Shown here: one piece after another, positions 1 to 13,544 of the stretch | Position numbering within the stretch: the first letter of the stretch is position 1 | Layout: every line of letters begins with the position of its first letter | Source of the DNA: Apophysomyces variabilis | Lineage: Eukaryota; Mucoromycota; Mucoromycetes; Mucorales; Mucoraceae | Direction: 5' to 3' | Assembly: GCA_002749535.1 (NCBI GenBank) | Contig: MZZL01000407.1 | Coordinates: 151,596-215,595 of the forward strand | DNA: 64,000 bases | Program-made: the position numbers and the translations under genes | Notes under the pieces: model-generated | Databases searched by the model: none | The model's input: only the letters and a program-made list of their open reading frames with translations | What the model was told of the DNA's origin: nothing

Positions 1-274
1 TTTTTTTTTTTTTTTTTTTTTTTTTGAGATTATCCATACCCTATCTTTCTTTTCTATATACCTTTTCTACATAATCCTCCCCTTCTCCCTCTCCCTCCCT
101 CTAGTGCCTTAACGCTGTTGCAGTTGTACCATGTAAGTTTTATTTTTGTTCGTTGAGAAAAACTTATGTTTGTTTCTATTTTCTACTCGTTTCCCCTTTC
201 ACCCTTTTGTTCCTACCCTCTATACTGTTTCTCTTTTCTCTCCTTTTTTCCCATCTGCCATTGTCCTGTCATCG
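1..274 (+). promoter_or_regulatory. poly-T edge and pyrimidine-rich leader of the PKA gene
   Basis: The window opens with about 25 T residues followed by T/C-rich DNA. It probably holds the promoter and 5' leader of the kinase gene that follows. No clear TATA element or second gene is visible. Confidence 0.4.
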
Positions 275-2114
<1,840 letters not shown>

Positions 2115-2689
2115 TTTTCTTTACTAGTTTTTCTTTTCTTTTTCCCTTATTATGTGTCTGTGCGTAATTTTAACAACAACATCAAACAAAAAAGGACTTG
2201 TGTTACTAAGCATCTTTTTTTCTATGTAACCATATCAATGTTAACAAAGTGTTTGGTCACACTGCTATTGTGCTGGATACTGAGAGTCGCAAATCTTTTG
2301 AAAAGGTGGAGAAAGTTTTTATTTTTATGTCCGATGTCTGAGTATATGAATAGACGATTCTATTGGATTTTGCTTTAATGGTCCGTTCTGAAACGCCTGT
2401 GCGACTTGTAGACCCTGAGAGCTTCGTCGGCCACTTCTCCATCCATGCCATGGAAATAGGCGTCTATATATCTCCAACTTTTTCTTTCAAACCAGCGAAT
2501 CATTGGTAAAGGTACGCTATCCGGAATTTCTGGAGTTATCTTCTCCAGTGAAGTGTATGAGTAGTCTTTTTTTTTTTGGTAGGCGCCAATAGGTGGTGAT
2601 TTTATTGTCAGGAAATTACAGCAGCAAAGAAAGAAAAGACAAATATTCTAAGATAAAAGCTACGTGACATACTCAAGAAAGTTGGAATA
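2115..2689. other. gene-free interval after PKA
   Basis: This holds the 3' end of the kinase gene and AT-rich DNA. I see no supportable coding region. Degraded transposon sequence begins towards its right end. Confidence 0.4.
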
Positions 2690-3142
2690 TGGATTCTAAA
2701 ACGTTGTTCAGAGCGTGAACTGGCAGTAACGTCCGCCAGCAGCAGCGCTGGTTATGGCTGAAGCAAACTTGTTACGGTTCAGAAGGGCCAGAGTACGTTC
2801 GTAGGTTAGAGTTGGGCCAGAAACATTCCCCCGTCAGAGGATGTCTTGGTCATGCTAAAACTAGTTTGATTATCCTGGGAAACCTGTGGAGGACATGGAA
2901 ATGTACGAGTAGTCGCACGTTTCTCGGGCGTTTTTCTTTGCCTTGCCCCAATAGCGTTCGATGAGGTTACACTCGCAGTGATACTTCGGATAGCGTTGGA
3001 ACGTATGGCCGGCACCCTCAACCACTAATTTTGTTTCCAAAAAGACTGCTTGAAAGGCAAGAATGTATTGGTCACAGCATTGATGATCTTGAGCTGGTTT
3101 CTTGTGGCATTTCAGGTCTAACCCCGTCCATCCATAGCCCAC
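2690..3142 (-). pseudogene. degraded DDE-superfamily transposase C-terminal fragment
   Basis: On the minus strand, 2870-3142 reads a stretch containing YPKYHCECNLIERYWGKAKK followed by ARETCDYSY. This matches the end of DDE endonuclease-type transposases common in fungal genomes (a YPK(F/Y)HCE-N-IE--W motif containing the last catalytic Glu). Weaker coding-like stretches flank it: 2760-2870 in another frame, and 3300-3420, where a segment reads EMFVLDQLRNRMAYLPNT, which I cannot assign to the family. No full-length frame, start codon or terminal inverted repeats can be seen, so this is an old relic. The DDE assignment is by motif recognition only. Confidence 0.55.
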
Positions 3143-3840
3143 GCCCTTCAGTTATCTGTAATGGCGCTCATAAACACATTCTTAATTCTGTATTTGGTAC
3201 AACTCTGACACATTTGAAGCATTGTTTCCGGTTCTTCATGAAACACATCACTTGGAACATTCGTTCACCATCTATTAATAATAATAACCTGACTTGAATC
3301 TGGATTCTTTTTCCATATCCTTTAAAACGAGTTTTAAATCTGGTGTCATTTGGTTTGCACAAAGAGTATTTGGTAGATAAGCCATGCGGTTCCTGAGTTG
3401 ATCCAATACAAACATCTCTGTAAACATTGACTGAGCCATAGTCAAGATATTCACATCATTTAACCTTGCATCTAGGGTGCAATATGTTGAAAATTGGTAT
3501 ATGCTATTTCTTTAAGCTGCTTTACTATGTCCTTGCTTGTCCAATATCCGTTCTGGTTTCACCTGGATAGATGATTTTTCATGCGCTCTTTGGAAGCAAG
3601 GAGATCGCATCAATATCAGGAGGAAAGAAAACTCTCGTGACTCGGACACATAAACTCGCCGACTATGAGAGACTTTCATTCACGCCGCTTCACAGGCGCT
3701 CTATAAATCAGCAGCAAGTAAACAAAGACCAAAAGACAAAACGATTCAATGCAACGTAAAAAACAAAAAAAATTTATGAATGAACAAGGTCTTTGTGGGA
3801 TTAATCTAGCATCTTTCTCTTTGTTGGGTTTTCTTTAAGC
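3143..3840. other. gene-free interval, probable continuation of transposon relic
   Basis: Minus-strand reading shows broken coding-like pieces up to about 3560 but nothing that can be assembled. The last ~100 bases are the 3' flank of the RPF2 gene. Confidence 0.35.
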
Positions 3841-5015
3841 TTAGTCCTGCTTTTGTCTCTTGTTTGAGGAGGTATCTTGTTCTCCTTTTTCCTCATCGTC
3901 TTCTGCCGGTCGCTTCTTCAAACCCTTCATCTTTCGTGTTTGGATCTTGTGCAGTTCTTGGTTACCCACATGGATACGGCCAACCTTGTCGCCCATCTCA
4001 TCCACATCGATATTCTTAACCTTCTTTGGCTAAAAGAACGGAGATAAAAATGCATGAGAATTCCATCACAAAGACCATTGTACTGCATCTTTTTTTTTCT
4101 TTTTTGGTTACCTTGAGTTCTCTGGGCACCTTCACAGCAGCCTTCCAAAGGTCGGATTTAGGTGCAACAGTACGGCGCACAACAAAATCAAAGTGAGGTC
4201 CCATTTCTTCCATTTCCACGCGTGGCGTCTTTGTACCGCTCTTCTTCATTTGAATTAAATAGGTGCGAAGTAGGATGTGATTATCGGGTGTTGCTGTAAA
4301 GCTGATGACATATTCCAAACCACCAACGTTGATGGCGTCCGTTGATTCACCATTGAAGAAATCCAGAAAGTAGTTCTTAATGTTCTTCAACGTTTCGTCC
4401 GAACCAAAGCCTTCACCATTAAATACCAGCAAAGGCTTCATACCCAGAGAACATTTTGTTCCCTTGATCTCGCTCATGGGTACGGATTTCTCAACACCCA
4501 GTTCGAACATATCCATGGTCTGATAATCAAACATGCGGACAAATGTCAAGTTGTGTGGTCGTTTTTTCAAATGCGTGCCAATAACCATCAGAGAAGCATC
4601 GTTTTTCCGCGAAAAGAATTCCAGTTTTTCGTCATCCTCAAAAGGCTTGATTTCGTTTTTCTTGCCAAAATACACAGCGTTGGTACGTTTCAGAGCATAC
4701 TAATGCGAAAGAAAACAAAAGGGTCAGTTCCTCTACTCATCCCTCGCCAAAGGTTCTCGGGAGTTCCATTACCAAATCCTTCAATGCATCGTTCACTACT
4801 TGGCTTGTTGTTGATCCTCTTACGAAGAGTGTCGTTTTTGGATTCTCTACCACCTTTGCTTCGCGATTTTTCAGGAATCGTTTAGAACGGGCATTTTTGG
4901 GTTTTCTACACGAAAAACAAAAGAAAAGGACTGAGCAACACTCGGGAACAGCGTAAAGGTATTACTTTTGTTTGTGGCAAACATTCGGTAGGTGTACTTA
5001 CACTGTGCGCAACAT
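3841..5015 (-). CDS. RPF2: ribosome production factor 2 (Brix domain)
   Basis: Nucleolar assembly factor that, with Rrs1, brings the 5S RNP (5S rRNA, L5, L11) into pre-60S particles. Four exons (5002-5015, 4773-4905, 4112-4699, 3841-4029) give 307 residues. The first exon is only 14 nt and encodes MLRT plus part of the next codon. The protein begins with the basic segment KPKNARSKRFLKNREAKVVE, then runs through the Brix domain (residues ~30-235) including TTLFVRGSTTSQVVNDALKD, and ends in a Lys/Asp/Glu-rich tail. Length and order fit yeast and metazoan RPF2. It is co-directional with the downstream PTEN-type gene. Confidence 0.95.
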
Positions 5016-5583
5016 GATCGATGAACAAAATGGAGAGGACCTGTAAACTTTTCGAAAAGCAAGCTCCGTTTCGCATGTCACAAAAAGAGACAAGTGGCTG
5101 GTGTTAGCGGGATGCGAAACCAAAGCTGCTTAGCCAATCGGATAGTTGCCTCATCCAGGCAATCATTCTGGATTGCATTAATCCAAACGTTCGGCTTCGT
5201 CATTGTTCCTTTTCATCTCCTTGTTTCAAAACGTCAAAGCCAAGTGATTGAAAAAGCTTTACTAAAGTCACCCCCAAAAGAAAAAGAAACCTATTGCATG
5301 TTATATGTACTAATGCAACCACACCGCTTATTAATAAAAAGCTGTATAACAAAGAGGAACAAATTATTTATTGTAAGTAGCAGACGATCCATGTATTAAG
5401 GTACTATGAAAAAGCGAAAAAGAATGCATATGGATAATGGCATTGGAAAAAGAAAACATTTGTAGCATTTGCCACCTTGCAAAAAGAGTTACAAATGGAA
5501 AGAGTAGAAATACAAAAAAGAAGTTCTCTAATTCGTTATAGCAAGTAGTTTACGGAAATAAGCTGTAGGTATTTTTCGATCCG
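5016..5583. other. intergenic region between PTEN-type and RPF2 genes
   Basis: Lies between the 5' end of RPF2 and the 3' end of the phosphatase gene. AT-rich, with no supported ORF. It should contain the RPF2 promoter and the upstream gene's polyadenylation region. Confidence 0.4.
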
Positions 5584-7066
5584 TTACAGAATCTCGAAGC
5601 TGATATCAATAGAGAAATTCTTGTCAAATTCTATGCATGCCTCGTCATTAAAAGCCTTGTCAATTTCCTTTTTCTCTAAATGCACAGTAGATCGTTCTGA
5701 CAAAAATCCAGTGTGGAGCCAAAAGTGACACACTGCATGTTCCTGAAAAGGAGGAGAGAGAGAGAGGGAAAAAAAAAGAGAAATGTCAATTGCATGCATA
5801 GTAATACAAAAAGAGAGAGAGCCAAAAAGAAAAGAAAAGAAAAGAGAACCTTGAAAAAGTAGGGGTCTTTGCGCGCAAATTTCACCTTAAAGTCTCCTTC
5901 CACCGGATCCATTCCGGGGGTAGAGATAACGATCTGATGTGATGTTCGTGATATTTCACACTATCAACATTTCCTTTAACTTTAGGTACAATAACAAAAC
6001 AAAAAACTCTTACATCTTGCCTTGTCTGATCGTATATCTTTTGACCATCATGATAGATACTGAACGTAAGATACCGTCCTGTCAAATGACAATGTAATTC
6101 GCCCCATGAATTAGGAGACCAATTTCTTCTGACCATTGCAGAGGAAAGAAAAGAGGCAAAACTTGCCCATAATTTACTATGATAACTCACCTTTATCCGC
6201 TTTATAGCAATTGGGGATCATATGGATGACCATCCGAATGATCTTTAACTTGATCGTTCTCATTTCATTTTTCAGCATTTTCTCAAAATAATGAACATAG
6301 CGTCTTTGGCTGGGGATGGTGATACCCTAAATAAGGACTAGCCTTAAAAAAAGCTGATATTTTGCTAAACGCATAACCCATGATGTACCCTTCCATCTTT
6401 GGTCCGTTTCGCACCATACATGAACATGGCATCATCTGCCGTATGCATTTCACCAAGGTAAAGCAGTAGAGATGCAACCATGGTGCCCGTGCGCCCCTTG
6501 CCAGCTTTGCAGTGGACCACAACGACGTTCCCTTTCTTTAACCATGCTGCAGCGTCTTGGCAAAACTGGAGCATCATATCAAAAGGTGGCGACTGGTGGT
6601 CATCAAAGGGATATTGGGCTACAGGTGCACCTTCGAACAAATCTGCTTCGTACGATCTTTCCGACCGCCTACGAGAAGCTTCTTTGGTCACATAACAAAC
6701 CCTCCAAAAGACTGGTTTCTCTTTCCCAGAGGCTTACAGGTTGAAGATCTTGTAACGGTCCCCATGGCGATCATCCAGGAATCTGCAAAGTTTGGCATAG
6801 GTGAAAAAGGAAAAAGAAAAATGAATTGTTTTTCTACCTCTTTACGTCATGAAGCGAGTTGCGGTATATGCTTTCTAATCCAATGGATGGGGCCGCCATG
6901 GCAATAATGTTATCGGTAATATCTTTTTATTTTTAGTTTATATTTATTAGTGATTCATAGTTGTGGGCATTATGCGATGGTATATACAGGTGAGATCTAG
7001 ATTGGTATCTTCATCGATGTAGCGAACGCGATTCTGTGAAATGAGAGACCGAATGGTATTCAGCAT
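5584..7066 (-). CDS. PTEN-type PtdIns(3,4,5)P3 3-phosphatase with C2 domain
   Basis: Dual-specificity phosphatase of the PTEN family, which removes the 3-phosphate of PIP3 at membranes. Eight exons (6988-7066, 6838-6922, 6738-6782, 6389-6701, 6191-6326, 6014-6078, 5850-5933, 5584-5742) join in frame to give 321 residues. Residues ~1-40 read like the PTEN N-terminus (RYIDEDTNLDLTYITDNIIAM). The P-loop HCKAGKGRTGT carries the catalytic Cys, both Lys and the Arg. AQYPFDDH and GITIPSQRRYV are also typical. Residues ~190-320 form the C2 domain. There is no long PEST/PDZ tail, so the protein is shorter than human PTEN (403). The exon 3/4 junction gives NLVCYVTKEASRRR, longer than the usual YNLCSERHYD; its exact acceptor is the least certain part. 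Confidence 0.93.
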
Positions 7067-7455
7067 CGGACAGGGCAAAGGGAAAACTTCGAATTTTTTG
7101 TCTTTTTAGACTGTCCTCCAGGCTTATCATCGAAGCGAATTCATTGGCATGATGTTATTCAATGTCCGTGAAAGAACGATTGCCAAGCAACCGTTCTCTC
7201 TGGCATTTTTCTATATAACCCCGTATAATCAACTTGGACACGCTATCATGTCCCCTTTACTTTTTAAAACAGTTGTGCTAAAGGTAAAAACGTCTCCCGT
7301 CCGCCATTAGAATGCAAGCTATGCTACTTCCGCGAAAAGGGAAGTTACAAAACTTTCTGACCGGCCTTGTAACAAAGTGCCCCGCAAATATCAGACAGTC
7401 ACTGCAAGACAAGTTGACCCGTTGCCCCACGATTCTTTCCTCCCGGCCGACCATA
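7067..7455. promoter_or_regulatory. divergent promoter region between PTEN-type gene and PKR1
   Basis: About 390 bp separate two divergently transcribed starts (7066 on minus, 7456 on plus), so both promoters must lie here. The plus reading frame upstream of 7456 stays open back to an ATG at 7312, so a longer PKR1 start is possible. Confidence 0.45.
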
Positions 7456-7864
7456 ATGACGGAAGATGACAACATTTTAGACAGTGCAAAGGAAGAGGTT
7501 CAACCAGCAGATGGTCTTATAGCTGACATTGTACATTCTATAATGACGCCGGGCCACACGCCCAGGGGTGTGGTCCAACTCATGTTTTACGCGTTTTATG
7601 CGCTCTTCGTAACACTTGCGGTGTTGGTGGTCCTGACGGGATTCAACGGTCATGTCATTGCACTTTTAGGCCTTTCAGTCTGTTTATTCTTGACGATTCG
7701 ATGGTAAAATCTTTTCTTTCCTTAAAAAGCCGCGTGATCTAATAACAATAACAAGGTTTGTGACCGAGATGGAACGCATGAAACAAACAACAGATAGCAG
7801 CAAGAAGAAAAAGCCCACGCCAAAGAAAAAGAAGAAGAACAAAAAGAAAGCAAAGAGGCATTGA
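7456..7864 (+). CDS. PKR1: V-ATPase assembly factor Pkr1-like
   Basis: Small ER membrane protein of the Pkr1 family, which helps assemble the V0 sector of the vacuolar H+-ATPase. Two exons (7456-7703, 7756-7864) give 118 residues. The signature DIVHSIMTPGHTP is followed by two hydrophobic segments (residues ~45-65 and ~70-87), then RWFVTEMERMK and a very basic tail rich in Lys. The intron is removed inside the Trp codon of RW/F. I chose ATG 7456 because MTEDDN gives the normal short N-terminus. An in-frame ATG at 7312 would add 48 residues with no family counterpart that I recognise. Confidence 0.85.
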
Positions 7865-7885
7865 AAAACGTCACCAACACAAATA

Positions 7886-7918
7886 CGCACACACACAGAG
7901 AGAGAGAGAGACAGAGAG
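7886..7918. repeat. CA/GA microsatellite
   Basis: A short CA run passes directly into a GA run, just after the PKR1 stop codon. It is a simple-sequence repeat in the 3' flank. Confidence 0.85.
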
Positions 7919-9428
7919 CAATACTTTATCATTGGCACTGTAATAGTATATATTGATATCCCTTGCAGCCTTTTTTTTTTGTTGTTTATTTGTTTAACGC
8001 ACGTACGCGTATTCCATTGCGCACGCTCATGGTGATGACCATAGAGCTTAAACAAGAATTTCGGTTTTACAAAATTACTGCCCATGATTACTTTACCTTT
8101 GTCTGCACCATTACGTTGTTTGCCCCATAATTCCTTTTGTGTTTTCCTCAAGAAGACAACAATCATTTCGTTCTGTTTTTCTCCGTTTTTCGATTGTCCT
8201 TATCTATCATATCTATAGTTACTAAAAGACCGTAGAAAGGCAACCCGTGTTCTTGGAATTGTATTTCTTATTCAATCTGCAGGTGGCAAGGACCATAAGG
8301 TGATAAACAACGGACTAAGCCTCTCCTTTTTCTTACAAAGAGCAATGGGATGGGCATCAAAAGACTGTTGGTAGTGGGTACTGATTTGCATGAACAACGG
8401 GCAGGGTTTTTTTTTCATTACTTCCTCTTCAGGAATTGATGAATCCAAAGGAGAAGACATAAAAAAACTAATGAAGATTCAGTCGATGTTTCTAAACAAC
8501 AGGAGGAGGGCGTTATATTAGCAGAAATGAAAAGGGAAGAAAGATGAGCGGCTAAGCCAGATAGAAAGATAATAATTCACCGTGCTTTTCCTAACGGGAT
8601 AAGTTTCTTTTTTTTTTCTTTTTCGTGTCGATCGATTCGTGTCTCTCGCTGTTTAAGTCTCTCCAATTTCATTTAATGAGATGAGATTGACATTAATATT
8701 CTTTTTTGTTAAAAGGTGGAGGGAGGTTTTTTTTTCTATGCAGCAAATTTATGTATTATTCTATGGGTACTTGGCCCATGCGTTTTGCGATCTGTCACGT
8801 CATTTAATGAAACTAAGGAGACATAAAAAGAAAGGTGTCCAGGGGAATGAAAAGATGATCACGCTGTTGTATTGAATAAGTCATATCCACAGACTTGTCG
8901 GTCTAGTTTTTTTGAAGCAACATCATTGTTTCTCCTTTCACACGACCAAAAAGCATCGATCAAATGCAAGGGGCAAAAAGGAAAGAAGTTAAACCATCTT
9001 GACTTTTCGTATCATACCACTCTCGCTAGTCAAACACTCTGTATTTTGTTTTTCTCTCCTATGAATGATGTCTCTCTCTAAACACGCACAAGGATGATTA
9101 TTGCATAAGGAGTTTTTTTTATATGGCCACACGCACACGCACACACACACATACACACGCACAAGTCAATTCGCATACATACTCATACATGCCAGTGTAG
9201 GAAAAAAAAAAGGTCTTTTCACGAGCTTTTTACTCTTGCGTTTTGATCTGAGGGGCCTTTTTTTTTTTTGGAAAGGGGTAGCGCACGAACCCTTTTTGCT
9301 TACTTCGTCTATTTTGGTAGCCACTATTTGATTTCCTCCGTGCTTTTTCTCTCTCTTCCTCTATCTATATAAACCAAACTAAAACCTTCAGATCTTTTTC
9401 CCTTAAAAAACTATTCGTTATACAAAAT
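7919..9428. other. intergenic region upstream of the C2H2 gene
   Basis: About 1.5 kb with no supportable gene. Contents are T/A homopolymer tracts, a CA microsatellite and, near 9361-9372, a TATATAAA-like element about 60 bases before the C2H2 start codon, which may be its TATA box. Several ORFs here are of low complexity only. Confidence 0.45.
9128..9163. repeat. CA microsatellite
   Basis: Interrupted CA dinucleotide repeat (mixed CACACG/CACACA units) in intergenic DNA. Confidence 0.85.
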
Positions 9429-10341
9429 ATGGAGATTTCAGAAATTGTTCATCAAGAATATTTTGCTACAGAAGAACGTCCTTTTGAATGTACATTCACT
9501 GGTTGTAAAAAGACATTTGGTAGGATTTAGAAAGAGTATTTTACGGTTTAACTAATGTAATATCTTCTTTTTTTAGGCCGACGATCCGATCTCGTTCGCC
9601 ATTCCCGGATTCATACCAATGAACGCCCATTCAAATGCCGTGAATTAGGATGCGGCAAGAGCTTCATCCAACGCTCGGCTTTGACTGTTCATATGCGGAC
9701 ACACTCTGGGGAAAGACCCCATATATGTGAATATCCAGATTGTAACAAAAGTTTCAGCGACAGTAGTTCGTTGGCTAGACACAGGTAACAGATGATAGAT
9801 TATATAGGTTTCCAAGAAGGAAAGACTGACAGTTTCTTTTATTACTGTTAGACGAACGCATACTGGGAAAAGACCTTACAAGTGTCCTTCGGAAGGTTGC
9901 AGTAAAAGCTTTGTACGCAAGACCATGTTGACAAAACATATGAAATGCGATCATTCTGTGAATGGGAAACGACCTCAAATCCAATGGCGACCCTTCATGG
10001 AGGAAAGACGTATTATGTATATGCAAAAGCAACATCAACATCAACTACAACCATTTATTCAGTCCTCGTGTGTCAGGTGTTATTATCCGCCTTCGTGGAA
10101 CGCATATCAGCCACAGACGCCACCTCTGTGCGTCAGTCCCACGATGAATGGAGGAGGACAAGGACACCAACAACAAGCGTCCTCATTACCCTTGCCACCT
10201 TCACCATCAAGCACTGTCTGGTCTCACTCACCTCCTCCGCTTCTTCTTCCCCGACCTTCATTCTGTTCGGACAAAGCCATTTCACTGTTTGCGGAATCAG
10301 GAGCAAGACGAGATAGCGGGATTGCATTTTTCTCCACATGA
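9429..10341 (+). CDS. four-finger C2H2 zinc-finger protein, probable transcription factor
   Basis: Three exons (9429-9519, 9577-9784, 9852-10341) give 262 residues. Four TFIIIA-type fingers occupy residues ~18-135, each with C-x4-C and H-x3-H (the last H-x4-H), joined by TGKRP/SGERP/TNERP linkers. The first finger starts [16 protein letters not shown]. Such tandem linked fingers bind DNA, so a nuclear regulator is likely. The C-terminal half is rich in Gln, Pro, Ser and His with no domain and may be an activation region. Introns fall within fingers 1 and 3. It resembles stress or metabolic C2H2 factors of fungi, but I cannot name an orthologue. Confidence 0.9.
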
Positions 10342-12215
10342 CCTTACCCCTTATTTCTATTTCTTCATTTTCATTTAAGTTTCCCCAAATTTACTTCATA
10401 CTATGCGATCGTCCGTCTGCATCTTTAGTTTCCCGCTTAACGAAATCTTTTTATACATACTGTCTTGACAAGTACCCACGAAACAAAATTTTTACTATTT
10501 GAGCCTTCGTTTTATCCTTTCTTCTTTTGTTACCCTTACGGTTTTATTTGCTTTTTCAAAACCATTACTGCTTAGGAAATGACTCTATATTATTCCTTTT
10601 TTTCTTATTGTATCCATCCGTTTTCTTTATTATATTTGGTAATGATTTATCTTCATTTATCCTTTATGAATCTCATTTTTCTCTTATGGCACCACAATTT
10701 TCCTTTTTATTGTCTTTTTTTTTTCCTATCTTTTTTTTACTGTTTTATTTTTGCATTATAACATACTCCCCGCATTACTATGTCGATCGTGTAGAGAGAA
10801 AGAAAAAAAATAAATCTTGTGCATTTTTTTTTGCAAGTTAGCATTGTATTTTATCAAGATTAACTCAAACTTCAGGACAAGTAAAAAAAGGCCACCCTCA
10901 AACTGTGATCGTATTCTAACTTGAATCACGTCAGATGGTATCATGAAATCAAAATAGGTTTATCTTGTCGAACGGATAATTTTCTGTTAGTTTGACCGGA
11001 TATGTTATTAACTTTCTGCAGAGGCACATGTGTTTTCGCGACTGTTCTGTATGACATAGAAACATATAACCTCACCATAGCTATCTAAGTTCGCCCTCGT
11101 ACATATATCGACAATAACAAAAGAAGCTAGAATTGGTTGGATTACGTTTAATATCTGAGCCCCATCCCTTCCTACAACTCCTTAATAGAAAAATAACCAT
11201 TACTTAGAAACGAAGTACAACGATTCTGGACCATGCTGATTAATACAGACACAGCCACCAGGTTGTAGTTTAACCAGAAAAAAAACCTTGATCCAGAACC
11301 CGTACACAGTCTGTTTGTCGGCATAGTAGTTTCCATTGGAGTAGCACACCGCTACAGCAATAAACTTTCGGTCTATTGTTGAACCTGGCCGAAGCGATTA
11401 CTCCTTTAACGCAGAGTTTATGTTCAAGGAGCGGAGCGGCAACAATCAGTCGGACATAAGTACCAATCTGTTTCATCGTCTGCATATTTGCTATTATGCA
11501 ATAGATTGTAAACTAATTGGATCATGTCCGTTCGCATGCACCAGTTTGTTGTTTAGTTATTTTCGTACTTACCTAAGTATACTAGGACTAACTAAACAGC
11601 AGAAGCATGTTGCTTCGCTTTTCACCTTCAGTTAAAGAACAGTCCTAATGTCTGCCGCGTTGTCTCAATGTGTGTAATATACGTTTGATTGAGCGACATC
11701 TTATAGTACCTCCTTTTTATTGCCAAGTTTTAAGTCTAGGCCTAAGCCTTCAATAATATCAAATTCGATATACCTAGATTGCGCAAGCTACTAGATAAAA
11801 CGATTTTATAAAGGACGAACAAGCTAGAGTATGCTGTATTTATTATAGTGAAATTGACCCTCCTTAATTCCTTTCTTTCTTTCTGTTCACGATTAACGCG
11901 ATACCAAGGTAAACCAGGCTACTTGTTAGTTTGTTTATATGGATGGGCCGAATTGGCAACGAGTCGCTAAAGATGATTATATCGCAGAGTTCGTAAAATT
12001 GCTCTATATTAAATTATATTTACCACTCCAGATAACGTACGTACAAACAAATGACTTTGCTTTCGAGTAAAATCTATCAAACTGGCATTGCTAACGTTGT
12101 GGCTGTATCAACATATGATGTGCTTAGAGAAGATATACGTGCCAGACCTTAATTATTGCTTATTATTGAGTGTCTTGAAAACGAGAAATTGCAAATTTAT
12201 AGTTTTTTGGAAGAG
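10342..12215. other. gene-poor left flank of the HET/transposon island
   Basis: 1.9 kb with no confident gene. 10.4-10.85 kb is T-rich 3' flank of the C2H2 gene. A minus ORF at 11270-11485 (71 codons) has protein-like composition (HKLCVKGVIASARFNNRPKV), with another short coding-like piece just after it in a different frame (GGCVCINQHGPESLYF). This may be a relic of an unrecognised gene. The remainder looks non-coding. Confidence 0.4.
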
Positions 12216-13544
12216 CTATGGTAGGTCTCCTGGAAACACCAGAAATTCACCACATTTCCATCCATGTATAGAGGGTTCGATCTCTGTGAGCGAAGTCATT
12301 TTCCAAACGCCGTTTGACCTATGGTATCGGTAACCGACGGGCTTGTAGCGAGATGTGACGCCATATTGGTAAACCAGGACCATTTCTAAATCATCCCCAG
12401 CATGTGGCAGGTGGAACTCGTCGTCGCAATTTAGCCGGTACGGATAGATGAAAGGACAGGAAACTTTCAGCACACGTTTTCCGTAATGTGTTGTTGGTTC
12501 TATCTCAAAAAAGTATGATGGATCGCTAAGCTTGTACGGCATCTCTAGGTCAAAAAACCGAAATTCCTTTTTCTTCACTGGTAATGGCAGCACATTGAAA
12601 AAGTTTTTATGTTCGTCGAAAAAATATTTCAATAATCCGTTTCTACCATCCATGTCTAGAATGTCAAATAAAAGCCATCTCAAATCGTCTTCGTTATCGA
12701 TACTGATGTCCTCATCCACCAACTTCTGCACGACGTATTTATGCTTAGTGTGTGGAAATATCGCGAACAGGCGATCGACATACTTGGTTGATTTGGATTC
12801 AAAGATTGTCTTGAAAAGATCCGCTGGCACAAGATCCAAATCCCACTCAACCTCGCCGAAAAGCTCCCAAAAGAAAACTGCATTTCCTCTAAGTATATAT
12901 ATTTCTAGCTTGTCGTCCTTGACACCGATAGTGCGTTCGCTAAGTACCCAAGCTCTCTCTGCCCATTCCGTAACAACAAGGGAAATAAACTCGTAGCCCT
13001 TCCACTCGTCTCCCAATTGTTCTTCTATATCAGCGTCATATTGAAGAGCATCCACGAAAGCTAGTTCTTCCTCCAGTAGCTCCATTTGCTCGACTAGCTC
13101 GTCCTTGCCGACTGACCTTGTGATATCAAAATATTCGTAATAAAATCTGTAAATATGTAATATTCCCGCTTGGATGTCCTCTTTGGTAACGTCTTCCATC
13201 AGTGGGTTTCCGTCGCAATAACAGAGGTCTGGTACTGCAATAATCATGTCTGCTCTTCGATATATGTTGTCCATGTTTTTGATTGCCATTTTTCTGTGTT
13301 CTTTGTCTGCTTGATTGATGCTTATGACATCAATCCAAATATAACGTGTCTTAGAGCGGAGCAGCTCGCACAGGTTGATAAGATTGCCTCGAGAGATCGA
13401 AGTAATATGTGCCGTGTAATTCGGAGTTTGTGCGTTCCATTCGGCATGCTTTCCCCATCGATACGAAATTGCATAATATGCGGGGACGTCTTCATTGAAC
13501 GGTATAGAGATGCATTTGATATTGTCTAATTCGGATGTCGTGTC
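12216..13544 (-). pseudogene. HET-domain gene, 3' part (split by transposon)
   Basis: C-terminal 442 codons (plus stop) of a heterokaryon-incompatibility (HET, PF06985-type) gene. In the joined 597-residue reading, the motifs are YAISYRWG (~179-186), RYIWIDVISINQ (~222-233) and ERAWVLSE (~350), the three conserved HET blocks. HET proteins typically trigger cell death or growth arrest in self/non-self recognition. The rest is acidic and of unknown fold. The gene continues at 18546-19013 beyond the transposon. Removing the element plus one GTC repeat restores the frame, with no other stop codon, suggesting recent inactivation. A decayed paralogue lies at 38.5-40.3 kb. Confidence 0.88.

Noticed and set aside
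6472..6907. Plus-strand ORFs of 71-116 codons
   Set aside because: Antisense to the PTEN-type exons.
7684..8166. 160-codon minus ORF
   Set aside because: Overlaps PKR1 exon 2 in antisense, hydrophobic only because of T-rich DNA; no family features.
10527..10841. Overlapping Phe/Leu-rich ORFs
   Set aside because: Product of T-rich DNA downstream of the C2H2 gene; no start context, motif or splice structure.
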